Assembly (NCBI GenBank): GCA_046727435.1
Contig: JBKPCR010000142.1
Coordinates: forward strand, 1-11,618
DNA: 11,618 bases
Source of the DNA: CAVPRW01 sp046727435 [NCBI: bacterium]
GTDB taxonomy: Bacteria > Tectomicrobia > Entotheonellia > J063
Direction: 5' to 3'
Shown here piece after piece: positions 4,952 to 11,153 of this stretch. Each line of letters opens with the position of its first letter. Position 1 is the stretch's first letter. The notes under the pieces were generated by a model. It had not been told where the DNA came from, did not search any database, and worked only from the letters and a program-made list of their open reading frames with translations. A program made the translations under genes and the position numbers.

Positions 4952-7408
4952 TTAAGGGACAGCCTTCCCATCTTCAGCATCAAGTCGAATTACAACCCTT
5001 GTTCCTCCACACTCAGAGGTTGGTCCGAAATTAACAGTGACGCCAATTGCTTTAGCGCGGGCAAACATAGTCGGGATACCATTACCCCAAAAAAAAGGGC
5101 CACCATTTCCGCACCCATCATCACAGATATTGATCTCCACCGCTCCATCCTCAAGTTTTCCAACCTGAACGGAGATAAAATGGCCCTTCGCGTGCTTGGC
5201 CGAATTTGTCATGGCTTCCAATACAATACGGTAGATCTGGTCGATATGGGACTTTTCTGTCAAGAGCTGCTCGATAGTCTCGTCAGTGACTCCAGGGGCA
5301 CACTCAAAACGGGCTTCAAATTCGGGGTTCCTTTGCAGGACACGCGCTTTCAGACTGTCCAGCCGGTTAGAAATCGTCTTTAATAAACCGTCGGTCTTTA
5401 AATCCTCTGGGGACAGGTTATTCATGATCCGGCGGAGGTCGCTCACAAGCCCATCAAGCTGCTTCTTCACCTCGTGGTAGTCTTCCTCGTCAATGGCTGT
5501 GCTTAGGTCGCCACAACGACGACCCAAAATCTCATCATGAATATCTCGACCGATGCGTACGGCTTCCCCTTCCAGCCTTTGGAGAAGTTCCCGTTGACGC
5601 TCCTCTAATAGCGTGATACCCAAGGCAGCAGCGAGTTCGAAATGTTCATCGGTGCGGGAGTATGGGTAGGCAGGATAGTCTTGAGGCCTTGGTGAGTCCT
5701 TTTCGGCCCGCTCCCTAGCGTGCTTGTATGCCTCCTGAAGACCCTGAATGATCCCCTCGTGCTGAAAGGGTGCCAACCGGCTGAAAACGCCTGCGACGAC
5801 ATTACGGAGAACATTATCTTGGTCATCTAAAAAAGACAGCAGGGCACGACAATGCGCTTCCTGAAACCACTGACGGTTCCTCCCCGCGGTGGCAAAGCAG
5901 GAGTGGGCTGCTTGCCTACGTATGGGAAGATTCTTATCTGAAAGAGCCTCTATGAGGATACTTACTTCAGCTTCATTATCCGCATGCAGTGGATGAGGGA
6001 AAGTGAATCGATTTAGTGGCAGTGTCAGCACTAAGCTCTTATAGACTTGTGCACGCAGGGAAATGTCAATTGAAGAATCAGCGCGCCGCAGTTCGTCCAG
6101 TGTTTGCGCAACAGCCCGTCGGGTTGCAAGTGGGGACTCCTGATCAAGGAGCAAAGCCTCTAACCCGCGTTGGGCTGAAGGCAATTCCTTGCAAATTTGT
6201 AGTGCTCGCTTGCGAAGCTCCAGTGCGACGCTGGATTGCGATGGCACCTTGATGGCTTCAACAATGGCTCTTATCGCATGGTCCCCGAGTGCAACAACCT
6301 CCTGGAGATGACCACGGAGGAGGTAAACGATAACTCGCTCAGGTAGATCCAGCAACTCCGGGTCAGGTGTTGAGAGAAGATAATCGCGCGCACGTTGGAC
6401 AACCGAGGTGCCCATCGCTTTTTCAGCGCCTTCAGATACTGCAAGAAGGGGGATAACAAAATCAGTCGCATCAGGACGCCAATCGGGAAGTGCTGAGCCT
6501 CTGCTTAAGAGGTTGGCGAAAACGTGGAAAGGTGAATCGGGTACCTTCTGCAGCAGCTTCGCTAATGTCCGTTGAAAGGATTGGATGGACTTTACATACA
6601 CTCTGCGATTCTGGGAAGGAATTCCGATGAGGAGCTCTGGACGTTTTCCCTCGAATAGCGACGTTCTAAGAAGTTCCGTAATAGTTTTCAAAAGCTCCTG
6701 GGTGAGTTTCTGGATATCAAGAGGATCGGCCTTTATCGCAAGCCTATCTGCCTGCTTAAGGATGTTATCAGCGGGAGTCTCATAGAGCAAAAATGGCCAA
6801 AAGTCATCGGCGAAATCCCTCCTAATGGACCTCGTCCATCGCATGACAGCAGCCATTCCAATGCTGACAGCTCGCTTATCCCTTGCGCCGGCAAGCCGCT
6901 TGAGGAAAACGTCCAAGCTTCGGTTGACGATCTGCAGAGGGAGGGGCTCTCCTTCGTAGAGTTTGAAAAGTTCCGGCAATGCAGCTGAGCTCTTAGCTGT
7001 ACAGAGCGTCTTAAAGGCCATCTCTCTTAACGGCAGAGGGCTTTCTCGGCTGGCAGCAACTTCTGCAAGAACAGGCAATAGTTCCGGCACGGTCCCCATA
7101 ACATCGAAGGCATGGGCCGTGAGAGGCAGGTATTCATGACTCACCAGGATGGTCCGAAGGGCGGCTAACACCACTTCATTATTCGCCAATATCAAGGTGC
7201 GTATGAGTTCCAGTGCCCAAGTTACCAGTGAGTCTGTGTAAGAATGGTGAGCATCCGCGATGGCTTTATTAAGCTCAGAGAGGAATGGCCTCAACAGTGC
7301 ATCGTCATCAGCCACAGCGACCTGAGCAAGCAAGTCCTTGAAGGCCTCCGTCTCATGCGGTTTCTCTGACCGAAAGATCGCGGCATACTGCTGTCCTTCC
7401 ATCACCAT
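4952..7408 (-). CDS. Soluble histidine kinase with large N-terminal HEAT/ARM-like repeat region
   Basis: 818 residues. The C-terminal ~220 form a NarL-type kinase: a HisKA_3-like dimerisation helix with phosphoacceptor H624 (VRIGRDIHDEI), then an HATPase domain with N-box N735 (LEAMTNSAKHA), G1 box DDGCGNG (763-769) and G2 box GNGI (775-778), ending TRVVIRL. Residues 1 to ~560 contain no transmembrane segment, PAS, GAF or HAMP pattern. They are consecutive amphipathic helix pairs of HEAT/ARM type (for example around 85-170, 395-445 and 480-550), such as DKNLPIRRQAAHSC and DQDNVLRNVVAGVFSRLA. Such scaffolds bind proteins or nucleic acids, so the input is probably a cytoplasmic macromolecule, which is inference. 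The ATG at 7406-7408 has GGGAGG five bases upstream. It precedes and is probably cotranscribed with the response regulator. The gene is AT-richer than the FMO and LLM genes. Confidence 0.87.
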   Translation of the reverse strand: MVMEGQQYAAIFRSEKPHETEAFKDLLAQVAVADDDALLRPFLSELNKAIADAHHSYTDSLVTWALELIRTLILANNEVVLAALRTILVSHEYLPLTAHAFDVMGTVPELLPVLAEVAASRESPLPLREMAFKTLCTAKSSAALPELFKLYEGEPLPLQIVNRSLDVFLKRLAGARDKRAVSIGMAAVMRWTRSIRRDFADDFWPFLLYETPADNILKQADRLAIKADPLDIQKLTQELLKTITELLRTSLFEGKRPELLIGIPSQNRRVYVKSIQSFQRTLAKLLQKVPDSPFHVFANLLSRGSALPDWRPDATDFVIPLLAVSEGAEKAMGTSVVQRARDYLLSTPDPELLDLPERVIVYLLRGHLQEVVALGDHAIRAIVEAIKVPSQSSVALELRKRALQICKELPSAQRGLEALLLDQESPLATRRAVAQTLDELRRADSSIDISLRAQVYKSLVLTLPLNRFTFPHPLHADNEAEVSILIEALSDKNLPIRRQAAHSCFATAGRNRQWFQEAHCRALLSFLDDQDNVLRNVVAGVFSRLAPFQHEGIIQGLQEAYKHARERAEKDSPRPQDYPAYPYSRTDEHFELAAALGITLLEERQRELLQRLEGEAVRIGRDIHDEILGRRCGDLSTAIDEEDYHEVKKQLDGLVSDLRRIMNNLSPEDLKTDGLLKTISNRLDSLKARVLQRNPEFEARFECAPGVTDETIEQLLTEKSHIDQIYRIVLEAMTNSAKHAKGHFISVQVGKLEDGAVEINICDDGCGNGGPFFWGNGIPTMFARAKAIGVTVNFGPTSECGGTRVVIRLDAEDGKAVP

Positions 7409-7589
7409 ACAAGCCTCCCTATACTTTACCGACAGTCACACGCGGACTTAAAATCCGCTAGCATTCCTGTTCCCTGAGCCGTCTGAGCAAACCCCATATT
7501 GCAGTTTTCCTCGTTCCTCATGATGTGAAGGCGCATCTCCGGCTATCCACTTCGTTGACCACTATACCTGAGCTGTTAGCAGGAAGGTA

Positions 7590-7628
7590 CCTCAACGTTT
7601 GAGGGATTTCCCCCAGGGGGATTCCCTC
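7590..7628. promoter_or_regulatory. Two overlapping inverted repeats, candidate regulator site
   Basis: CCTCAA-CGT-TTGAGG at 7590-7604 runs directly into a GC-rich inverted repeat at 7601-7628. In the latter, GAGGGA pairs with TCCCTC, and CCCCC with GGGGG across a single A, with two or three unpaired bases in the stem. Four T residues follow on the plus strand, so terminator activity is possible, but there is no upstream plus-strand gene to terminate. Confidence 0.4.
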
Positions 7629-7875
7629 TTTTGCGGACTATAAGGGGGAACCCGCTTTGTCGTTACGGTACTCCCCTAAAAAGAGAGGAGGTTTCTGTGG
7701 ATTCGGACAGCTATGCTGTGGGTCGATGAAAGTGGATGCCAAAGCTTCCCGGTGAGTGATCTTTAGGACCCACCGACGGCGAGAGCTGTATAGGGGAAGG
7801 AGGTGATGTCCTTGAGGGTGTGCTAGCTTCTGGCGCAGTTCAAGATTTCTAGCAGCCCATGGGAAAAGGGCGAGA

Positions 7876-7908
7876 TGGTACGCTTCCTTTGCCGGGCAAA
7901 TCGTACCA
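7876..7908. promoter_or_regulatory. Nested palindrome upstream of the nuclease gene
   Basis: Outer arms TGGTACG (7876-7882) and CGTACCA (7902-7908) are perfect. Inside them TTTGCC-G-GGCAAA (7888-7900) is a second perfect palindrome. It lies about 80 bp before the nuclease start and may be an operator, a cruciform or a structured leader. Confidence 0.45.
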
Positions 7909-7922
7909 CCCGCCCCGGTGCA

Positions 7923-7947
7923 ACATCGCAGGCCGATGTGCGTTTTT
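7923..7947 (+). terminator. Weak intrinsic-terminator-like hairpin before the nuclease start
   Basis: ACATCG and CGATGT pair around CAGGC, then GCG and TTTTT (7943-7947). The stem is only six bp, so efficiency would be low. Placed after the nested palindrome and before the GTG at 7990, it could act as an attenuator for the nuclease or end a short untranslated transcript. Confidence 0.25.
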
Positions 7948-7989
7948 ACCCTAGCGCTATCGGCCTCCTCCGTCAAGAGGAGATCCAGA

Positions 7990-8664
7990 GTGCGTGCCAA
8001 GTCAGTCCAACTCTTCAAGCTCAGTCCGTCCGATTTGACCTTTCTGTGGGACGAATGTCCAAGGTGCTTTTATGAGAAGGTTGTTTATAATGTCAGAAGG
8101 CCGCGCAGCCCGATGCCGGGGATCTTCTCAGTCATTGACTCGGCCATGAAAACCCGCCTCCATGGCAGGCGACCTGAAGTGGATGGCATACCGGCTGGTG
8201 TCGTGCAATACGGCGAGCGAAGGGTCACATCACAGCCCATCCGCGTGCCAGGCAGATCGTCCCAGTGCGTCTTGGACGGGAAGTTCGATCTCGCCATTAA
8301 GCTCGATGACAACACTTGGTGCATTCCCGACCTCAAGACCATGCAGCCTAAAAATGGACACGTGGCTTTGTACCAGCGACAGCTTCACGCATACGCCTTT
8401 GCGGTGGAGCAGCCCGCTCCAGGCAGTCTCGCCCTTTCTCCCGTTACCACACTGGGGATCCTCGCCTTTGCACCCGATGCGTTCTGGAATGATGGGGAGG
8501 CTGCGCTCCTTATGGGAAGGCTACGCTGGACAGAAGTCAAACGGGACGATCGGGCCTTCCTGACTTTTTTGGCCCACGTCTTAAGTGTCCTGGAGGCCCC
8601 TGATCCACCGGCGAGCGCTCTGTCGTGCGGGCATTGCCACTATCGTACCTCATCGCACCCTTAA
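7990..8664 (+). CDS. PD-(D/E)XK nuclease superfamily protein, RecB/Cas4-like, with four-Cys cluster
   Basis: I chose the GTG at 7990-7992 because AGGAG lies seven bases upstream and the family motif starts right after it; the frame is open back to 7918. The 224-residue protein begins with KLSPSDLTFLWDECPRCFYEK, a pattern seen in RecB/Cas4-type nucleases. The catalytic core is readable: D100 in LDGKFD, D114-L-K116 in PDLKT, and a downstream QLHAY (Q131, Y135) of the motif QxxxY. Cysteines C23 and C26 near the N-terminus and C213 and C216 near the C-terminus could hold an iron-sulfur cluster or zinc, as in Cas4 and AddB, though here arranged 2+2. No helicase domain is fused and no cas gene is near. 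It should cleave DNA; polarity and target are not readable. It is the only plus-strand gene here and diverges from the kinase/regulator pair. Confidence 0.78.
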   Translation: MRAKSVQLFKLSPSDLTFLWDECPRCFYEKVVYNVRRPRSPMPGIFSVIDSAMKTRLHGRRPEVDGIPAGVVQYGERRVTSQPIRVPGRSSQCVLDGKFDLAIKLDDNTWCIPDLKTMQPKNGHVALYQRQLHAYAFAVEQPAPGSLALSPVTTLGILAFAPDAFWNDGEAALLMGRLRWTEVKRDDRAFLTFLAHVLSVLEAPDPPASALSCGHCHYRTSSHP

Positions 8665-8688
8665 CAAGCGGGATGCCAAAGGGGGTAA

Positions 8689-8722
8689 CCTCTTCTCCCT
8701 CCTGTTTCCCCGGGAGGAGAGG
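8689..8722. terminator. Stem-loop downstream of the nuclease gene
   Basis: CCTCTTCTCCC pairs with GGGAGGAGAGG over 11 positions (one G-U) around a 12-nt loop, 24 bp after the nuclease stop. No T-run follows, so it is a 3'-end protecting hairpin or an imperfect terminator. Confidence 0.4.
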
Positions 8723-8755
8723 CACCCTCCCATCACGAATAGATAGAAAGCGATA

Positions 8756-8775
8756 TGCGGGATGGGCATCCCGCA
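8756..8775. repeat. Perfect inverted repeat, 9-bp arms
   Basis: TGCGGGATG and CATCCCGCA flank GG. The half-site GCGGGATG also occurs singly at 8668-8675. It may be a second transcription-end hairpin or a protein site; function unknown. Confidence 0.45.
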
Positions 8776-9090
8776 AAATTGGAGTAAAAAACGTCGATCC
8801 GTGAGACCAGAGGTGGCAGCGAGCTACTGGGGCCTATTGCTGCTTATGGTCCCATCACTCATTGCCAAACCGAGCCAAAATTTATTTTATGCCAGTAGGG
8901 AGTTAGTCGACCCACTAACAGCGCGGAGATGGTAATACATGCGGACCGCAGGTGCTGCCAACCGGCACCGGGCGCTCGAGCACAGCCGAGGCAGGGTATA
9001 TCCGCCAGCGAATGGCGCTGACGCCCTTCGAGGGGTGCGCTCTGAGGCACCGGCGTGGACGTGCCTAGTGGCATGCCTCTCCGTTCGCGA

Positions 9091-9524
9091 TTACGCAAAG
9101 GTCAGCGGCATTCCTTCCTCCCATGCGAAGTAGCCTTTGGGATCGGGGGCGTTTTCCTTGCGAGGGTATTTCGCCTGGTCGGGCACATAGCCGCGGAAGT
9201 GGGGCATGACCTTGGTCGCAAATAGCTCCATGGACCGCATGATCTTGTCGTGCGGGATCTGACCGAGGTTGAAGGTGCAGTTCAAGTAGGTGACGCCGAC
9301 GTACTGGGTCATGCGGTAGATCTTCTCGGCGACGATCTCCGGGGTGCCGAAGAACCAGTCCTTGTAGAGGAATTCCGGGTCGTCCTGCTGGGCCAGTTGG
9401 GCGGTGAGCTCGGTCATCGCCCGGCTGGCCCTGACCGGCAAGCTGTTGGACGACAGGCCACGGGCCGTGCGCGTATGCCAGACGGCATGCGGCAGCATAG
9501 ACTTGGCGTCGGCCTCGCTGTCCG
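9091..9524 (-). repeat. Direct repeat (LLM 3' half), copy A
   Basis: Matches 10720-11153 at a constant offset of 1629 with no indels seen. An unbroken identical stretch of about 95 bp covers the middle (from about 9264). The copies flank VapBC and the amidohydrolase remnant, so recombination could remove that segment. Confidence 0.88.
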
Positions 9525-9525
9525 T
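9091..9525 (-). pseudogene. C-terminal fragment of an LLM-class flavin oxidoreductase
   Basis: The frame to the TAA at 9091 encodes about 145 residues that match the last half of the LLM gene at 10720-11618 with roughly 90% identity. Shared landmarks are HTRTARGLSSNSLP, FLYKDWFFGTPEIVAEKI, GQIPHDKIMRSMELFATK and the end GYFAWEEGMPLTFA. The N-terminal half with the flavin-binding barrel strands is missing; homology stops at about 9525, 13 bp from the end of the VapC gene. The open frame starts at a TTG without a good ribosome binding site. It is a dead duplicate whose 5' half has been replaced by or lost to the VapBC segment. The reading frame is still intact, so the truncation looks recent. 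Confidence 0.86.
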
Positions 9526-9538
9526 AACCAAAGGAATT

Positions 9539-10003
9539 CTAGGGATGCGCCTGCGGGTCTTCGGCCATCAAGCCCTCGGCAGTGGCAGCTACGAGCAGGC
9601 GTGCGTCAGCCGAAACAAAGTGCAAAGGCGACAACCCGGCAGCCACCAGGCGTGTGTTACTCTCCAGCGCTGAGGCGAGCTGTACTGCGTCATAGGTGCG
9701 CAGCGGGTGCACGGTCAGGAGGTCTTCGGCACGCCGGACAACCTGCGGCGTCAACCCAAGCACCACGTATTCGCGGCGCGCGTGACGATCGATCAGCAGC
9801 CGCACCGCCCGGGCGGTGCGCGTGGTCAGCGTGCCCTCACGGACACGCCGCGCTGCCCCTGAAACAATTTCTATCTGGGTGATCTGCGAGATGATGACCG
9901 TATTGCCGCTGTTGGGGATGGTAAGAGAGCGTACCCATGTTGTCCCTGGCTCGACGATGTAGCGTTTAATCAGCGCGCTGCTGTCAAGGAAATACTGCGT
10001 CAT
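9539..10003 (-). CDS. vapC: VapC-family toxin, PIN-domain ribonuclease
   Basis: 154 residues with a full PIN acidic site: D7 in FLDSSALIKRY, E45 in QIEIVSG, D105 in TYDAVQLASAL and D133 in SADARLL. PIN toxins are Mg-dependent RNases that typically cut tRNA or rRNA sites; the target here is unknown. The ATG (10001-10003) overlaps the stop of the antitoxin gene as ATGA, giving translational coupling. The gene ends 13 bp from the breakpoint of the LLM fragment, so the TA module lies precisely against the truncated gene. The catalytic residues are intact, so the toxin is probably active and must be held by the cognate antitoxin. Confidence 0.9.
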   Translation of the reverse strand: MTQYFLDSSALIKRYIVEPGTTWVRSLTIPNSGNTVIISQITQIEIVSGAARRVREGTLTTRTARAVRLLIDRHARREYVVLGLTPQVVRRAEDLLTVHPLRTYDAVQLASALESNTRLVAAGLSPLHFVSADARLLVAATAEGLMAEDPQAHP

Positions 10004-10269
10004 GGCCCTTCACGACGTTCTTCAAGGATGGTGTCCGACAACGGGGGTTGCCCACGGAAGCCTTCCTCCACCTCTCGCACCAATGCCTCCTCATCGACAT
10101 CTTCCTCAATGGGAGCGGAGTAGGGCACAACGAGATCGCCCAGGGCAGCCCGTACCCGATCCTCCTCAGAAAGTATCAGCACGCGAATCTCCTGCCCTTC
10201 CGTTAAATGCACTGGGTCGAGCAGCCAGAGCTGCCCGCCTTTATACACAGCGCGTATCGGTTGAGACAT
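10000..10269 (-). CDS. Antitoxin of VapBC module, AF2212-like (DUF104) family
   Basis: 89 residues starting MSQPIRAVYKGGQLWLLDPV, followed by HLTEGQEIRVLIL. This is the AF2212-like pattern (xIxAVYexGxLxPLxPvxLxEGxxVxV) at residues 4-33, a small swapped-hairpin antitoxin fold. The rest is acidic and helical (EEDVDEEALVREVEEGF), which would wrap the PIN toxin active site. The ATG at 10267-10269 has AGGAGG nine bases upstream; a GTG directly before it is also possible. The frame is open to 10527, but that extension runs over the amidohydrolase remnant and is not part of the gene. It overlaps vapC by four bases. Confidence 0.85.
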   Translation of the reverse strand: MSQPIRAVYKGGQLWLLDPVHLTEGQEIRVLILSEEDRVRAALGDLVVPYSAPIEEDVDEEALVREVEEGFRGQPPLSDTILEERREGP

Positions 10270-10458
10270 CACGGGCTTCCTCCTGAGTGGCCGTCCATAC
10301 TCATTCGTGGACTGCACACCCTTGCATGCCAGCATCAGCCTCCCACGTTCATGGCGATGCAGTCTGCGAGATCGGGTAGGTGGCGGTAATCGGTTCACCC
10401 ATTCCCTACTGTGCGAAATCCTAGCCGGCAATAGGGTAAGGCGGGTGGCCATCGTTGT
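10270..10458. other. Short intergenic region upstream of the VapBC module
   Basis: Should contain the VapBC promoter, but no consensus pair stands out. No gene or strong repeat seen. Confidence 0.4.
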
Positions 10459-10701
10459 ATAACGAGCTGCATTACCGCAGAGTATCTTGGCTCGGGCATC
10501 CGGCATGAGGTGTCCCAGATCCTGCACGATGAACTGGATGGCCCCCGGCCAGATGCTGGCGCTGTAAGGCTAGTCGTTGGGCCACATAAACGTGTCCAAA
10601 CCGTAATCGGGGAGCAGCTTGCAGCCAACAGCATCCCGAATGAACGCGCCGTAGACCTACCGGTAGATGAATCCGCTGGGCGGCTGGGGAACGTCCCACT
10701 G
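10459..10701 (-). pseudogene. Decayed C-terminal fragment of an amidohydrolase (amidohydrolase_2 type)
   Basis: One minus-strand frame reads QWDVPQPPSGFIYR, stop, VYGAFIRDAVGCKLLP, then YGLDTFMWPND, stop, PYSASIWPG and KILCGNAARY. This matches the C-terminal signature of metal-dependent amidohydrolases of the COG2159 type, where FRQVY, MWxxDYPHS and ILxGNAARLY are typical. The two in-frame TAG codons (10657-10659 and 10570-10572) replace the expected Q and Y. The expected His after the second is also changed (PYS for PHS). The N-terminal metal-binding barrel is absent. It begins 18 bp after the LLM stop on the same strand, matching the frequent pairing of LLM oxidoreductases with amidohydrolases in degradation operons. 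VapBC begins about 190 bp further downstream. Confidence 0.75.
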
Positions 10702-10719
10702 CCTCCTCTACGTTCGTGA

Positions 10720-11153
10720 TCACGCAAAGGTCAGCGGCATGCCTTCCTCCCAGGCGAAGTAGCCTTTAGGGTCGGGGGCGTCGGCCTGGCGCGGGTATTT
10801 GGCCTGGTCGGGCACGTAGCCGCGGAAGTGCGGCATGACCTTGGTGGCAAACAGCTCCATGGACCGCATGATCTTGTCGTGTGGGATCTGGCCGAGGTTG
10901 AAGGTGCAGTTCAAGTAGGTGACGCCGACGTACTGGGTCATGCGGTAGATCTTCTCGGCGACGATCTCCGGGGTGCCGAAGAACCAGTCTTTGTAGAGAA
11001 ATTCCGGGTTATCTTCCTGGGCCACCTGGGCGGTCAGCTCAGTCATCGCCCGGCCTGCATTGACCGGCAGGGAGTTGGAGGACAGGCCACGGGCCGTGCG
11101 CGTATGCCAGATGGCATGGGGCATCATGGCTTTGGCGTCGGCCTCGGTGTCCG
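10720..11153 (-). repeat. Direct repeat (LLM 3' half), copy B
   Basis: Partner of 9091-9524. It is part of the longer LLM gene, so this is the parental-type copy; homology to the fragment ends at about 11153. Confidence 0.88.

Larger units (their letters stand above)
7409..7989. promoter_or_regulatory. Palindrome-rich divergent intergenic region between kinase and nuclease
   Basis: No convincing gene in 581 bp. It holds both divergent 5' regions and several inverted repeats: GCGGA/TCCGC (7442-7458), CCTCAA/TTGAGG (7590-7604), GAGGGA..CCCCC/GGGGG..TCCCTC (7601-7628), a nested palindrome (7876-7908) and a hairpin with a T-run (7923-7947). No clear consensus promoter was found for either gene. 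NarL-family regulators bind inverted repeats, so one or more of these could be sites for the adjacent response regulator. Confidence 0.5.
8665..9090. other. Intergenic region between nuclease and LLM fragment
   Basis: No gene with a credible start or homology on either strand. It contains the hairpins listed at 8689-8722 and 8756-8775, an 18-bp inverted repeat GTTAGT/ACTAAC at 8902-8919, and an AT-rich patch at 8874-8892. The two convergent flanking genes mean that transcription should end here. Confidence 0.5.

Noticed and set aside
7442-7458. tRNA-Leu(UAA)-like anticodon arm (GCGGA-CTTAAAA-TCCGC) on the plus strand
   Set aside because: No D-arm, T-arm (GGTTCRA) or acceptor stem can be found on either side, so it is just a small inverted repeat.
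7638-8018. 126-codon minus-strand open frame between kinase and nuclease
   Set aside because: TTG start without a ribosome binding site, overlaps the nuclease start, low-complexity composition with no recognisable motif.
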